This document shows positions 1-11,032 of a DNA stretch of 64,000 nt, piece after piece (the stretch's first letter is position 1; each line of letters begins with the position of its first letter). The translations under genes and the position numbers were made by a program. Under the pieces are notes generated by a model. The model had not been told where the DNA came from. It worked only from the letters and a program-made list of their open reading frames with translations, and did no database searches. The stretch is from Serratia inhibens. GTDB lineage: Bacteria > Pseudomonadota > Gammaproteobacteria > Enterobacterales > Enterobacteriaceae. The stretch is from the NCBI RefSeq assembly GCF_003591175.1, contig NZ_QYYG01000001.1, positions 1,825,946 through 1,889,945 of the forward strand, in the 5' to 3' direction.

Positions 1-487
1 TATGGGCGGTGGTATGAATGCCGGCAACGCCACGCCGGTGGCGGAATTCAATATCTTTGTCGATCCGGAAGCCGCAGAAATAGTGCTGAAGTCCGGCGTG
101 CCGCTGACCATGGCCGGGTTGAACGTTACCCATCAGGCACTGGTGTTGCCGAAGGATATCGAGCGTATCCGCCAGATTGACAACCCGATGGCGCAGGCGG
201 TCGCAGAGATGCTCGATTTCTATCTGCCGCTGTACCTCCGCCACCCACGCGGGTTGCCGGGTGCCGCGATGCACGATCCCTGCACCATTGCCTGGCTGCT
301 GGCACCGCAGCTGTTTACCGGCATCGAACGCTGGGTCGGCGTGGAAACCAAAGGGGAATATACCCTCGGCATGACGGTGGTGGATGACTTCCAGCAGAGC
401 GGCAAACCGGCCAACGTTCAAGTGCTGACCGGTATTGATCGCGAAGGATTTATCGAGCTGCTGATTGAACGCGTGGCACGCTACTGA
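1..487 (+). CDS. rihA: Ribonucleoside hydrolase, C-terminal part (gene starts outside window)
   Basis: The reading frame is open from the left edge and ends at 487, giving the last 161 residues or so of an inosine-uridine-type nucleoside hydrolase, which normally has about 310 residues. The family cleaves the N-glycosidic bond of ribonucleosides to base and ribose in the cytoplasm, for nucleoside salvage. The block MGGG followed by AEFNIFVDPEAA is the conserved substrate- and calcium-site region of the family, and MHDPCTIAWLL carries the late conserved Asp. A position next to azoR/ybeL/leuS fits rihA (ybeK), which lies close to leuS in E. coli, but rihB-type paralogues cannot be excluded from this fragment. 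Confidence 0.75.
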   Translation, partial: MGGGMNAGNATPVAEFNIFVDPEAAEIVLKSGVPLTMAGLNVTHQALVLPKDIERIRQIDNPMAQAVAEMLDFYLPLYLRHPRGLPGAAMHDPCTIAWLLAPQLFTGIERWVGVETKGEYTLGMTVVDDFQQSGKPANVQVLTGIDREGFIELLIERVARY

Positions 488-616
488 TCTGCCGGGGCGC
501 CGATTGCGCCCTGGTACATTCAATTTTTTTGATTTAACTCAGCGAATTTTTACGCTATCACCGGCTGCAGCTTGCCTCTAATATGCTTTGCACACGCAGC
601 ATCAATTATCCCTTAG

Positions 617-1336
<720 letters not shown>

Positions 1337-1342
1337 TCGCCG

Positions 1343-1380
1343 CCCCTCATTCTGATTTACCGGGCAAGAAGAATGAGGGG
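1343..1380. terminator. Hairpin between convergent azoR and ybeL
   Basis: A perfect 11-bp inverted repeat (CCCCTCATTCT at 1343-1353, AGAATGAGGGG at 1370-1380) lies exactly between the stop codons of two convergent genes. There is no long T tract, so it may act as a two-way terminator or as a protective 3' stem-loop. Confidence 0.6.
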
Positions 1381-1386
1381 GCAAAC

Positions 1387-1869
1387 TCAGGGTTCGAAAG
1401 GCCGACGCTGGAACTGGTCATGGCCGCACTTAGGGCACAGCGGCAGCACTTCCGGCGTGTAAAACGCCAAATGATGGTGGCACTGTTCGCACACCAGGTT
1501 ACCCAGCCCAACCACCTCACCGCTGTGGTAGACGCCGTGATGGCTGACGTCTTTAAACACTTCTCGCCATTCCAACTGGGTTTTATCCGTAATATCCGCC
1601 AGCTCCTGCCACAGGCTCTCCTTGATGACCCGCATAAAGACGCTGTCGGTAAACTCGCCCTTGCTTTCCTGGTAACTGCGGGCGAACTCTTCCAGGTCGC
1701 GCCGTACCGCCTGGATCACCTGCTCCACCTCACCGCGCGTCAATTCGCCCGCTTCGTTCAGCCGTTTTTCGGCGCCGGCGACCAATTCGTCAATATCACG
1801 CTCTCCATTTTTCAGACGTTCGGTCAGAGATGCCACCAATTCGCGGTAATACTGAGCAACCTTGTTCAT
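1387..1869 (-). CDS. ybeL: Zinc-ribbon-containing protein YbeL
   Basis: This 160-residue protein matches the YbeL/DUF1451 family. The N-terminal two thirds is charged and helical (YYRELVASLTERLKNGERD, probably coiled coil). The C-terminus has a zinc ribbon of two CxxC knuckles (CEQC and CPKC, 19 residues between them). The function is not established. It lies between azoR and leuS as in other enterobacteria and is transcribed away from leuS; the 277-bp gap between ybeL and leuS must carry both promoters. Confidence 0.85.
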   Translation of the reverse strand: MNKVAQYYRELVASLTERLKNGERDIDELVAGAEKRLNEAGELTRGEVEQVIQAVRRDLEEFARSYQESKGEFTDSVFMRVIKESLWQELADITDKTQLEWREVFKDVSHHGVYHSGEVVGLGNLVCEQCHHHLAFYTPEVLPLCPKCGHDQFQRRPFEP

Positions 1870-2146
1870 ATTCTCTCCTCGATGAACTCACGTGACAGGG
1901 CTTATCTCCCAAAACTATCTCTTATCATTTTAGTCGTAAATTGCTGATGTCACTTGGCAAGGCACGGGATCCTCAAGATGTGAGTCACATCATGGCGGGG
2001 ATTTTTTAAATACGCCGAGTCGGGCGCTTGGTGTTGTTGCCGGGAGGTCTTATCAGCTATGCTATGCGGATCTACGAATACTAAATCTTCATAGCCTTAT
2101 CTCTGACTGAGGTAACGGTTTTACACCTACAGGACCACCGGCCGCC

Positions 2147-4729
2147 ATGCAAGAGCAATACCGTCCAGAAGACATAGAATCGAATGTACAGCTTCACTGG
2201 CAAGAGAAGCAGACTTTCAAGGTTACCGAAGACGCGAGCAAGGAAAAGTACTACTGCCTATCCATGCTGCCCTACCCATCAGGCCGTCTGCACATGGGAC
2301 ACGTTCGTAACTACACTATCGGCGACGTGATCTCGCGCTATCAGCGCATGCTGGGCAAAAACGTGCTGCAGCCAATCGGCTGGGATGCGTTCGGCCTGCC
2401 GGCGGAAGGCGCCGCGGTGAAGAACAACACCGCACCGGCCCCGTGGACCTACGACAACATCGAATACATGAAGAACCAGTTGAAACTGCTGGGCTTCGGC
2501 TATGACTGGGATCGCGAGATCGCCACCTGCGATCCGGATTACTACCGTTGGGAACAGTGGTTCTTCACCAAACTGTACGAAAAAGGCCTGGTCTACAAGA
2601 AAACCTCTGCGGTCAACTGGTGCCCACACGATCTGACCGTACTGGCCAACGAACAGGTTATCGACGGCTGCTGCTGGCGCTGCGACACCAAGGTCGAGCG
2701 TAAAGAGATCCCGCAGTGGTTTATCAAAATCACCGACTACGCCGATCAGTTGCTCAACGATCTGGATACGCTGGAAAGCTGGCCAGAGCAGGTGAAAACC
2801 ATGCAGCGCAACTGGATTGGCCGTTCTGAAGGGGTGGACATCACCTTTGACGTGGCGGGCAGCGACGAGAAGCTGACCGTTTACACCACCCGCCCGGATA
2901 CCTTCATGGGTGCCACTTATGTGGCCGTCGCTGCGGGCCACCCGCTGGCGCAACAGGGTGCGGTGAATAACCCGGCGCTGGCTGAATTTATCGAAGAGTG
3001 CCGCAATACCAAAGTGGCCGAAGCCGACATGGCGACGATGGAGAAGAAAGGCATGCCGACCGGCCTGTTCGCCATTCATCCGCTGTCCGGCGAGAAAGTG
3101 CCGGTTTGGGTCGCCAACTTCGTCTTGATGGAATACGGCACCGGCGCGGTAATGGCGGTTCCGGCTCACGATCAACGCGACTGGGAGTTCGCCACCAAAT
3201 ATGGCCTGCCGATCAAACCGGTAGTGCTGGCGCTCGACGGCAGCCAGCCGGACGTGCACGCCGAAGCGATGACCGAAAAAGGCACACTGTTCAACTCCGG
3301 CGAGTTCGATGGCCTGGATCACGAAGCCGGTTTCAACGCCATTGCCGACAAACTGGTTGCCAAAGGCGTGGGCCAACGCAAGATCAACTACCGCCTGCGC
3401 GACTGGGGTGTCTCTCGTCAACGTTACTGGGGCGCCCCGATCCCGATGGTGACGCTGGAAGACGGCACCGTAATGCCAACCCCGGAAGACCAACTGCCGG
3501 TGATCCTGCCGGAAGACGTAGTGATGGACGGTATTACCAGCCCGATCAAAGCCGATCCCGAGTGGGCGAAAACCACCGTTAACGGCCAGCCGGCGCTGCG
3601 TGAAACCGACACCTTCGACACCTTTATGGAGTCCTCCTGGTACTACGCGCGCTACACCTGCCCGCAGTACGACCAGGGCATGCTGGACCCGGCTGCCGCC
3701 AACTACTGGCTGCCGGTCGATCAGTATGTCGGCGGTATCGAACACGCCATCATGCACCTGATGTATTTCCGCTTCTTCCACAAACTGCTGCGTGACGCAG
3801 GTCTGGTCGATTCCGACGAGCCGGCAAAACGCCTGCTGTGCCAGGGTATGGTACTGGCGGACGCCTTCTACTACACCGGCAACAGCGGCGAGCGCGTCTG
3901 GGTTTCCCCGGTCGACGCCACCGTTGAACGCGACGACAAAGGCCGCATTGTTAAAGCCACCGATCCACAAGGCCGTGAACTGGTCTATGCTGGCATGAGC
4001 AAAATGTCGAAGTCGAAAAACAACGGCATCGACCCGCAGGTGATGGTTGAGAAATACGGCGCGGATACCGTGCGTCTGTTCATGATGTTTGCTTCGCCGG
4101 CAGAAATGACGCTGGAATGGCAGGAATCCGGTGTTGAAGGGGCAAACCGCTTCCTGAAACGCGTTTGGAAACTGGCCTACGAACACCTTGAGAAAGGCGC
4201 TGTCCAGCCGCTGAACGTCGCGACGCTGAACGAAGATCAGAAAGCGCTGCGCCGTGATCTGCATAAGACCATCGCCAAAGTGACCGATGATATTGGCCGT
4301 CGTCAAACCTTCAACACCGCCATTGCGGCCGTGATGGAGCTGATGAACAAACTGGCCCGCGCTCCGCAGGAAAGCGAGCAGGATCGCGCTCTGCTGCAGG
4401 AAGCGTTGTTGTCCGTCGTTCGTATGCTGTATCCGTTTACCCCGCACGTTTGTTTCTCGCTGTGGCAGGCGTTGGGCGGTGAAGGCGATGTGGATACCGC
4501 AGCCTGGCCGCAGGCTGACGAGCAAGCGATGGTCGAAGATTCCAAGCTGGTTGTAGTACAGGTAAACGGCAAAGTTCGCGCTAAAATCACTGTGGCAGCA
4601 GATGCAACCGAAGAGCAGGTACGTGCGCGTGCCGCTGAGGAACATCTGGTCGCTAAATATCTGGACGGGGTTACGGTTCGTAAAGTGATCTATGTTCCGG
4701 GCAAATTGCTTAACCTGGTTGTGGGTTAA
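2147..4729 (+). CDS. leuS: Leucyl-tRNA synthetase
   Basis: This 860-residue class I aminoacyl-tRNA synthetase charges tRNA-Leu. The HIGH motif appears as HMGH at residues 49-52 and the KMSKS loop at 619-623. Between them is the CP1 editing domain, including [19 protein letters not shown], with the conserved Thr-rich and Asp residues used to hydrolyse mischarged tRNA. Length equals the E. coli enzyme. It is the first gene of leuS-lptE-holA-nadD, with lptE 14 bp downstream. The start is ATG after the sequence CCGGCCGCC with no strong Shine-Dalgarno; the frame and homology fix it. Confidence 0.99.
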   Translation: MQEQYRPEDIESNVQLHWQEKQTFKVTEDASKEKYYCLSMLPYPSGRLHMGHVRNYTIGDVISRYQRMLGKNVLQPIGWDAFGLPAEGAAVKNNTAPAPWTYDNIEYMKNQLKLLGFGYDWDREIATCDPDYYRWEQWFFTKLYEKGLVYKKTSAVNWCPHDLTVLANEQVIDGCCWRCDTKVERKEIPQWFIKITDYADQLLNDLDTLESWPEQVKTMQRNWIGRSEGVDITFDVAGSDEKLTVYTTRPDTFMGATYVAVAAGHPLAQQGAVNNPALAEFIEECRNTKVAEADMATMEKKGMPTGLFAIHPLSGEKVPVWVANFVLMEYGTGAVMAVPAHDQRDWEFATKYGLPIKPVVLALDGSQPDVHAEAMTEKGTLFNSGEFDGLDHEAGFNAIADKLVAKGVGQRKINYRLRDWGVSRQRYWGAPIPMVTLEDGTVMPTPEDQLPVILPEDVVMDGITSPIKADPEWAKTTVNGQPALRETDTFDTFMESSWYYARYTCPQYDQGMLDPAAANYWLPVDQYVGGIEHAIMHLMYFRFFHKLLRDAGLVDSDEPAKRLLCQGMVLADAFYYTGNSGERVWVSPVDATVERDDKGRIVKATDPQGRELVYAGMSKMSKSKNNGIDPQVMVEKYGADTVRLFMMFASPAEMTLEWQESGVEGANRFLKRVWKLAYEHLEKGAVQPLNVATLNEDQKALRRDLHKTIAKVTDDIGRRQTFNTAIAAVMELMNKLARAPQESEQDRALLQEALLSVVRMLYPFTPHVCFSLWQALGGEGDVDTAAWPQADEQAMVEDSKLVVVQVNGKVRAKITVAADATEEQVRARAAEEHLVAKYLDGVTVRKVIYVPGKLLNLVVG

Positions 4730-4743
4730 CACAAGGAGGAGTT

Positions 4744-5304
4744 GTGCGACATCGTATTCTGACGCTGTTGCTGGGGTTGGCGGTGCTGGTCACCGCCGGC
4801 TGCGGTTTTCACCTGCGTGGCACCACGCAGGTTCCCTCGGAAATGAAAACGCTGATACTGGACAGTGGGGATCCTTATGGTCCGCTGACCCGGGCAGTGC
4901 GTGAGCAATTGCGCCTGAATGACGTGACAATCGTCAAAGATCCGAAACGTAAGGATGTTCCTTCCCTGCGTATCATCGGTTCCAGCGAAAGCCAGGACAC
5001 CGCCTCGATCTTCCAGGACGGTAAAACCGCTGAGTATCAGATGGTGCTGACCGTTCAGGCTCAGGTGCTGATCCCGGGTCATGATCTGTATCCGCTGAAC
5101 GTGAAAGTCTTCCGTTCGTTCTTCGACAACCCGCTGACCGCGCTGGCAAAAGATTCCGAACAGGACATTATTCGCCAGGAAATGCGTGATCAGGCCGCCC
5201 AGCAACTGGTGCGCAAACTGCTGACCGTGCATGCGGCGGAAGAACAAGCTCAGCAAAAAGCTGCCGCCGCCGGTGAAAAAGCGGAAAGTCTCTCAGCGCA
5301 ATGA
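4744..5304 (+). CDS. lptE: LPS-assembly lipoprotein LptE
   Basis: LptE is the outer-membrane lipoprotein that plugs the LptD barrel and helps insert lipopolysaccharide at the cell surface. The 186-residue product starts at GTG behind a very strong AAGGAGG ribosome site. It has a signal peptide ending in the lipobox VTAGC, so the mature protein begins at the lipid-modified Cys followed by GFHLRG, which is typical of the family. The C-terminal region is rich in Gln, Ala and Glu ([16 protein letters not shown]), somewhat longer than in E. coli. The stop overlaps the holA start as ATGA, so the two are translationally coupled. Confidence 0.97.
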   Translation: MRHRILTLLLGLAVLVTAGCGFHLRGTTQVPSEMKTLILDSGDPYGPLTRAVREQLRLNDVTIVKDPKRKDVPSLRIIGSSESQDTASIFQDGKTAEYQMVLTVQAQVLIPGHDLYPLNVKVFRSFFDNPLTALAKDSEQDIIRQEMRDQAAQQLVRKLLTVHAAEEQAQQKAAAAGEKAESLSAQ

Positions 5305-6335
5305 TCCGTATTTATCCTGAACAACTTGCCGCGCAGCTCCGAGAGGGGCTGCGCGCTTGTTATTTACTGAGTGGCAATGAACCGTTACTGCTGCAGGAAA
5401 GCCAGGATCTGATCCGGCAGGCCGCGCAACAGCAGCAGTTCACCGAGCACTACAGCATTTCTCTCGACGCCCATACCGACTGGGACGCCATTTTCAGCAT
5501 CTGTCAGGCCATGAGCCTGTTCGCCAGCCGCCAGACGCTGCTGCTGATCTTCCCGGAAAACGGCCCGACCGCCCCTATCGGTGAACAACTGATCAAGCTG
5601 GCGGCTCTGCTGCATGACGACATCTTGCTGATGCTGCGCGGCCCTCGCCTGACCAAAGCGCAGGAAAACAGCGCCTGGTTCAAAGCGCTTAGCCCAAATG
5701 GCGCTTACGTCAGTTGCCAGACGCCTGAACAGGCGCAGTTGCCGCGCTGGGTGATGCAGCGTGCCAAAAGCATGAAGCTCGAGCTGGACGATGCGGCCAA
5801 TCAACTGCTGTGTTACTGCTACGAAGGCAACCTGCTGGCGTTATCACAGGCGCTGGAAAGGCTGTCTCTGTTGCACCCGGACGGTAAACTCACGCTGCCG
5901 CGCGTTGAACTGGCAGTCAATGACGCCGCCCACTTTACGCCATTCCACTGGCTGGACGCCCTGCTGGCAGGCAAAAGCAAGCGCGCCTGGCATATCCTGC
6001 AGCAAATGCAGCAGGAAGATGTCGAACCGGTGATCCTGCTGCGCACCCTGCAACGCGAACTGCTGCAACTGCTGAACCTGCAACGACGCATGGCCTCCGT
6101 GCCGCTGCGCACGCTGTTCGATCAATACAAGGTCTGGCAAAACCGTCGCAACCTGGTGACGCAGGCGCTGCAGCGGCTGTCCGGCGCTCAATTGCAGCAA
6201 GCGGTCCATCTGCTGGCGCAAATTGAAATCACCCTTAAACAGGATTACGGTCAGTCGGTGTGGCCGGAACTGGAAACCCTGTCGATGCTGCTGTGCGGCA
6301 AACCCCTGGCCACGAGTTTTTCAGATGCCCACTAA
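5301..6335 (+). CDS. holA: DNA polymerase III subunit delta
   Basis: Delta is the subunit of the clamp-loader complex that opens the beta sliding clamp. The 344-residue protein has the usual N-terminal clamp-contact region ([26 protein letters not shown]) and is of family length. It shares four bases with the end of lptE, and its last 11 bases overlap nadD, so it sits inside the essential leuS-lptE-holA-nadD operon. No unusual features were seen. Confidence 0.97.
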   Translation: MIRIYPEQLAAQLREGLRACYLLSGNEPLLLQESQDLIRQAAQQQQFTEHYSISLDAHTDWDAIFSICQAMSLFASRQTLLLIFPENGPTAPIGEQLIKLAALLHDDILLMLRGPRLTKAQENSAWFKALSPNGAYVSCQTPEQAQLPRWVMQRAKSMKLELDDAANQLLCYCYEGNLLALSQALERLSLLHPDGKLTLPRVELAVNDAAHFTPFHWLDALLAGKSKRAWHILQQMQQEDVEPVILLRTLQRELLQLLNLQRRMASVPLRTLFDQYKVWQNRRNLVTQALQRLSGAQLQQAVHLLAQIEITLKQDYGQSVWPELETLSMLLCGKPLATSFSDAH

Positions 6336-6987
6336 TCCACAAAGCGCGACAATCCTGCATGCCCTGTTCGGCGGCACCTTTGATCCTATCCATTACGGCC
6401 ATTTGCGGCCGGTGGAAGCGCTGGCCGCAGAAGTCGGCCTGAACCAGGTCACGCTGCTGCCAAACCACGTCCCCCCCCACCGTCCGCAACCTGAGGCCAA
6501 TGCCCAACAACGGCTGAAGATGGTTGAGCTGGCGATCGCCAATAACCCGCTGTTCGCCGTTGACGACCGTGAACTGCACCGCACTGCGCCTTCCTATACC
6601 ATCGAGACGTTGGAAAACGTGCGTAAAGAACGGGGCCCCACGTTGCCGTTGGCGTTTATTATTGGTCAGGATTCGCTGCTGACGCTGCACAAATGGCATC
6701 GCTGGCAGGCGTTGCTGGATATCTGCCATCTGTTGGTGCTGGCCCGCCCCGGCTACAATGACCAAATGGATACGCCGGAACTGCAACAGTGGCTGGAGCG
6801 CCATCGGGTCACCGACGCCGCGCTGCTCAGCCAACGACCGCAGGGGCATATTTATCTGGCCGACACGCCGTTGTTGGAAATTTCCGCCACGGAAATCCGC
6901 CAGCGCCGCCATCAGGGCATCAGCTGTGACGACCTGTTGCCGCGCTCGGTACAGCGCTATATCGAGTTGCAGGGTTTATATCGCTAG
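6325..6987 (+). CDS. nadD: Nicotinate-nucleotide adenylyltransferase
   Basis: NadD transfers AMP to nicotinate mononucleotide to make deamido-NAD in NAD synthesis. The nucleotidyltransferase signature [12 protein letters not shown] lies near the N-terminus, and [10 protein letters not shown] is the second (ISSTxxR-like) motif. I choose the ATG at 6325 (220 residues), which overlaps holA by 11 bases and leaves a normal family length; a longer frame from 6223 would add 34 residues unrelated to the family and embedded in holA. Confidence 0.97.
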   Translation: MPTNPQSATILHALFGGTFDPIHYGHLRPVEALAAEVGLNQVTLLPNHVPPHRPQPEANAQQRLKMVELAIANNPLFAVDDRELHRTAPSYTIETLENVRKERGPTLPLAFIIGQDSLLTLHKWHRWQALLDICHLLVLARPGYNDQMDTPELQQWLERHRVTDAALLSQRPQGHIYLADTPLLEISATEIRQRRHQGISCDDLLPRSVQRYIELQGLYR

Positions 6988-6998
6988 CCGAAGTCGCG

Positions 6999-7007
6999 TG
7001 ATATACT
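6999..7007 (+). promoter_or_regulatory. Extended -10 promoter element before rsfS
   Basis: TGATATACT is a near-perfect extended -10 box (TG-N-TATACT) just after the nadD stop and about 170 bases before rsfS. It would begin a separate transcript with a long leader for rsfS-rlmH-mrdA-mrdB. No matching -35 hexamer is obvious, as is common for extended -10 promoters. Confidence 0.5.
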
Positions 7008-7175
7008 GCGCCGCTATTTTTCAGGTATTCGCTGAAAACCCCGGAAACCTTAGCTGGCCGGGCAATTACCAGCTGGCTTTCAGCGGCATCCTGCCGACAT
7101 TATCATTGATTCAGGCCGCATGCGGGCATTTGCCTGCCGCAGTCGAACAAACAGAACACACCCGAGGGGGAACCT

Positions 7176-7493
7176 TTGCAAGGTAAAGCGCTCCAAGATT
7201 TCGTCATCGATAAAATTGATGACCTGAAAGGCCAAGACATTATCGCTCTGGATGTACAGGGCAAATCCAGCATCACCGATTGCATGATCATCTGCACCGG
7301 GACCTCCACCCGCCACGTGATGTCTATCGCCAACCACGTAGTGCAGGAAGCCCGTTCCGCAGGTATGGAACTGTACGGCATGAAAGGTCAGGAAGCCTCC
7401 GACTGGGTAGTCGTCGATTTGGGCGATGTGATCGTACATATCATGCAGGAAGAAAGCCGTCAGCTGTATGAGCTGGAAAAACTCTGGGGCTAA
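7176..7493 (+). CDS. rsfS: Ribosomal silencing factor RsfS
   Basis: RsfS (YbeB/Iojap family) binds ribosomal protein uL14 and blocks joining of the 30S and 50S subunits in starvation. The 105-residue protein is nearly identical to E. coli RsfS, with the family core [16 protein letters not shown] and the end [16 protein letters not shown]. The start is TTG at 7176, preceded by GAGGGGG; the following codons read QGKALQDF as in E. coli, where a TTG start is also used. Only three bases separate it from rlmH. Confidence 0.97.
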   Translation: MQGKALQDFVIDKIDDLKGQDIIALDVQGKSSITDCMIICTGTSTRHVMSIANHVVQEARSAGMELYGMKGQEASDWVVVDLGDVIVHIMQEESRQLYELEKLWG

Positions 7494-7496
7494 GCG

Positions 7497-7967
7497 GTGA
7501 AACTGCAACTGGTAGCGGTCGGCACCAAGATGCCAGACTGGGTGCAGACCGGTTTTATGGATTATCTGCATCGTTTTCCGAAAGACATGCCGTTTGAGCT
7601 GACCGAAATCCCGGCAGGCAAGCGCGGCAAGAATGCCGACATCAAACGCATTCTGGAAAAGGAAGGCGAGCAGATGCTGGCTGCGGTGGGCAAAGGCAAC
7701 CGCATTGTCACGCTGGATATCCCCGGTACGCCGTGGGAAACCCCGCAGTTGGCGCAACAGCTCGAACGCTGGAAGCAGGATGGCCGCAACGTCAGCCTGC
7801 TGATTGGCGGCCCTGAAGGGCTGGCGCCGGCCTGCAAAGCCGCTGCCGAACAAAGCTGGTCGCTCTCGCCATTGACATTACCGCATCCTTTAGTGCGCGT
7901 CCTGGTGGCTGAAAGCCTCTATCGCGCCTGGAGTATTACAACAAATCATCCTTACCACCGGGAATAA
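7497..7967 (+). CDS. rlmH: 23S rRNA pseudouridine-1915 N3-methyltransferase
   Basis: RlmH is a SPOUT-class methyltransferase that modifies pseudouridine 1915 of helix 69 in 23S rRNA, using S-adenosylmethionine. The 156-residue protein carries the trefoil-knot SAM site LLIGGPEGL and the C-terminal [18 protein letters not shown] block with the catalytic-site residues. The start is GTG at 7497, three bases after the rsfS stop, so translation is probably coupled. Confidence 0.97.
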   Translation: MKLQLVAVGTKMPDWVQTGFMDYLHRFPKDMPFELTEIPAGKRGKNADIKRILEKEGEQMLAAVGKGNRIVTLDIPGTPWETPQLAQQLERWKQDGRNVSLLIGGPEGLAPACKAAAEQSWSLSPLTLPHPLVRVLVAESLYRAWSITTNHPYHRE

Positions 7968-8005
7968 CCGGTGGTGACAGTGACAGAGTGAAATAAAGCA
8001 GCGGG

Positions 8006-9901
8006 ATGAAAATAGAACGTAACCCTTTTCGCGACTATACGGCTGAATCTGCCCTGTTTGTACGCCGCGCCCTGGTGGCGTTTTTGGTCATTCTGGTGCT
8101 GAGCGGCACCCTGATCGCCAATCTGTATAATCTGCAAATTGTCCGCGTTGAGGATTACCGCACCCGCTCCAACGAAAACCGCATCAAGCTGGTGCCCATC
8201 GCCCCCAGCCGCGGCATTATCTACGATCGTAACGGCACCCCGCTGGCGCTCAACCGCACCATCTATCAGTTGGAACTGATGCCGGAAAAAATCGATGACC
8301 TGAAAGCGACGCTGCAGGCGCTGCGTCCGGTGGTCGATCTGACCGATGACGACATCACCAACTTCGAGAAAGAGCGCAAGCGCTCACGCCGTTTCGTTTC
8401 CATCCCGGTGAAAACCGCGCTGAACGAAGTCCAGGTCGCCCGCTTTGCGGTCAATCAGTTCCGCTTCCCCGGCGTGGAAGTGAAAGGCTACCAGCGCCGC
8501 TATTATCCTTATGGCTCCGCCCTCACCCACGTCACCGGTTACGTCTCGAAGATCAACGATCGCGACGTCGAACGGCTGGACAAAGACGGCAAACTGGCCA
8601 ACTACGCCGCCACCCACGATATCGGCAAGCTGGGCATCGAACGCTATTACGAAGACACCCTGCACGGCAAAACCGGCTACGAAGAGGTCGAGGTCAACAA
8701 CCGCGGCCGGGTCATCCGTCAATTGCACGAGCAGCCGCCTTCCGCCGGCCAGGACGTTTACCTGACGCTGGATCTCAACCTGCAACGCTATATCGAGCAA
8801 TTGCTGGTGGGCAGCCGGGCAGCGGTGGTGGTGAGCGACCCGCGCACCGGCGGCATTCTGGCCATGGTCTCCAACCCCAGCTACGACCCGAACCTGTTCG
8901 TGGACGGCATCTCGAGCAAAGAGTATCAGGGGCTGCTGAACGATCCGAACCGGCCACTGATCAACCGCGCCACGCAAGGGGTTTACCCACCTGCGTCGAC
9001 GGTAAAACCCTATATTTCCGTCTCGGCGCTCAGCGCCGGGGTGATCACCAAAAACACCATAGTGTTCGATCCCGGTTGGTGGCAGTTGCCCGGTTCGGAA
9101 AAACGCTTTCGCGACTGGAAAAAATGGGGCCATGGCCGCCTGAACGTCACCAAGGCGCTGGAAGAATCGGCGGATACCTTCTTCTATCAGGTGGCGTACG
9201 ATATGGGCATCGATCGCTTGTCGACCTGGTTGACCAAGTTCGGCTACGGCCAGTACACCGGCATCGATCTTTCCGAAGAACGTTCCGGCCTGATGCCGAC
9301 TCGCGACTGGAAATTCAAACGCTATAAAAAACCCTGGTACCAGGGCGATACCATCCCGGTGGGCATCGGCCAGGGTTACTGGACCGCAACGCCGATCCAG
9401 ATGTCCAAGGCGCTGAACACCCTGATTAACGACGGTAACGTCAAAACGCCGCATCTGCTGCAAAGCACCCGCGTCAACGGTGCGCTGGTGCCTTTCCGTC
9501 AGGAAGAGAGCACGCAGATCGGTGATATTCATTCCGGCTTCTGGGAAATTGCCAAAGACGGCATGTATGGTGTCGCCAACCGTCCTAACGGGACGGCGCG
9601 CAAGTACTTCGCAGATGCACCCTACAAAGCCGCGGCAAAATCGGGTACCGCACAGGTATTCGGCTACGAAACCTACAACGCCCACAAACTGGCAGAGCAC
9701 CTGCGTGACCATAAGCTGATGACCGCCTTTGCGCCGTACAATAATCCAACGGTATCGGTCGCCATCATTTTGGAAAACGGCGGTGCCGGTCCGGCGGTCG
9801 GGACGATTACCCGCCAGATCCTCGACCATATCCTGCTGGGCGACAACAATACGCAATTACCAGCCGAGGCCCCACTGCCGCCTGGTGTAGAAGGTGATTA
9901 A
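8006..9901 (+). CDS. mrdA: Penicillin-binding protein 2
   Basis: PBP2 is the monofunctional transpeptidase that cross-links lateral-wall peptidoglycan in the Rod complex. The 631-residue protein has one N-terminal membrane anchor (about residues 20-45), a dimerisation/pedestal region, and a C-terminal penicillin-binding domain. The SxxK motif is STVK with the nucleophile Ser331, the SxN-type motif is ESADTFF, and the third motif is KSGTAQ. Length and order match E. coli. RodA (mrdB) follows after eight bases, its obligate glycosyltransferase partner. Confidence 0.98.
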   Translation: MKIERNPFRDYTAESALFVRRALVAFLVILVLSGTLIANLYNLQIVRVEDYRTRSNENRIKLVPIAPSRGIIYDRNGTPLALNRTIYQLELMPEKIDDLKATLQALRPVVDLTDDDITNFEKERKRSRRFVSIPVKTALNEVQVARFAVNQFRFPGVEVKGYQRRYYPYGSALTHVTGYVSKINDRDVERLDKDGKLANYAATHDIGKLGIERYYEDTLHGKTGYEEVEVNNRGRVIRQLHEQPPSAGQDVYLTLDLNLQRYIEQLLVGSRAAVVVSDPRTGGILAMVSNPSYDPNLFVDGISSKEYQGLLNDPNRPLINRATQGVYPPASTVKPYISVSALSAGVITKNTIVFDPGWWQLPGSEKRFRDWKKWGHGRLNVTKALEESADTFFYQVAYDMGIDRLSTWLTKFGYGQYTGIDLSEERSGLMPTRDWKFKRYKKPWYQGDTIPVGIGQGYWTATPIQMSKALNTLINDGNVKTPHLLQSTRVNGALVPFRQEESTQIGDIHSGFWEIAKDGMYGVANRPNGTARKYFADAPYKAAAKSGTAQVFGYETYNAHKLAEHLRDHKLMTAFAPYNNPTVSVAIILENGGAGPAVGTITRQILDHILLGDNNTQLPAEAPLPPGVEGD

Positions 9902-9909
9902 GGTAGAAC

Positions 9910-11022
9910 ATGACTGAAAGCCAACAAAAAGGCTCGATCTGGACCAAAATCCATATCGACCCCACTTTCCTGCTATTCATTCTGGCCCTGCTGGTCTATA
10001 GCGCATTCGTGATGTGGAGCGCCAGCGGCCAGGATATCGGCATGATGGAACGCAAAATCGGCCAGATCGTCATGGGCCTGATCGTGATGGGCGTAATGGC
10101 TCAGATCCCGCCGCGGGTCTATGAAAGCTGGGCGCCCTATCTGTACATCTTCTGCGTGATCCTGCTGATTATGGTCGACGCGTTCGGGCAGATCAGTAAA
10201 GGCGCTCAGCGCTGGCTGGATCTCGGTTTTGTGCGCTTCCAGCCGTCAGAAATCGCTAAAATCGCCGTCCCGCTGATGGTTGCGCGCTTTATGAACCGCG
10301 ACGTCTGCCCGCCTTCACTGAAGAATACCGGTATTGCGCTGGTGCTGATTTTCCTGCCGACCCTGCTGGTTGCCGCGCAGCCGGACCTGGGCACGTCGAT
10401 TTTGATCGCAGCCTCCGGCCTGTTCGTGCTGTTCCTGTCCGGTATGAGCTGGAAGCTGATCGCCGTCGCCGCCGTAATGCTGGCGGCCTTTATTCCGGTA
10501 CTATGGTTCTTCCTGATGCACGGCTATCAACGCGACCGCGTGATGATGTTGCTCGATCCGGAAAGCGATCCGCTCGGCGCCGGCTACCACATTATTCAGT
10601 CGAAAATCGCCATAGGTTCCGGCGGCCTGTCCGGCAAGGGCTGGCTGCATGGCACCCAGTCGCAGCTGGAGTTTTTGCCGGAGCGCCATACCGACTTCAT
10701 CTTCGCGGTATTGGCCGAGGAGCTGGGGCTGGTTGGGGTGCTGGTGCTGCTGGCGCTGTACCTGCTGGTGATTATTCGCGGGCTGATGATCGCCGCCAAA
10801 GCGCAAACGACCTTCGGCCGCGTCATGGTCGGCGGCCTGATGCTGATACTGTTCGTTTATGTGTTTGTTAACATTGGTATGGTCAGTGGCATTTTACCGG
10901 TAGTTGGCGTACCTTTGCCTCTGGTCAGTTATGGGGGTTCGGCGCTGATCGTACTTATGGCTGGGTTCGGCATCATCATGTCGATCCACACGCATCGGAA
11001 AATGCTGTCTAAAAGTTTATAA
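9910..11022 (+). CDS. mrdB: Rod shape-determining peptidoglycan glycosyltransferase RodA
   Basis: RodA is a SEDS-family polytopic membrane protein that polymerises lipid II for elongation growth together with PBP2. The 370-residue product is strongly hydrophobic, with about ten membrane segments. It shows the SEDS signature region around [16 protein letters not shown], including the conserved Glu/Asp, and the C-terminal [15 protein letters not shown] block. It lies eight bases after mrdA and ten bases before rlpA, in one transcription unit. Confidence 0.98.
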   Translation: MTESQQKGSIWTKIHIDPTFLLFILALLVYSAFVMWSASGQDIGMMERKIGQIVMGLIVMGVMAQIPPRVYESWAPYLYIFCVILLIMVDAFGQISKGAQRWLDLGFVRFQPSEIAKIAVPLMVARFMNRDVCPPSLKNTGIALVLIFLPTLLVAAQPDLGTSILIAASGLFVLFLSGMSWKLIAVAAVMLAAFIPVLWFFLMHGYQRDRVMMLLDPESDPLGAGYHIIQSKIAIGSGGLSGKGWLHGTQSQLEFLPERHTDFIFAVLAEELGLVGVLVLLALYLLVIIRGLMIAAKAQTTFGRVMVGGLMLILFVYVFVNIGMVSGILPVVGVPLPLVSYGGSALIVLMAGFGIIMSIHTHRKMLSKSL

Positions 11023-11032
11023 GAGGTGAGTA

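Noticed and set aside
2279..4732. 817-codon open frame on the minus strand opposite leuS
   Set aside because: It is a codon-bias shadow of the certain leuS gene, with no motif or ribosome site.
8384..9856. 490-codon open frame opposite mrdA
   Set aside because: Shadow of mrdA, which has all penicillin-binding motifs in the other strand; low-complexity translated product.
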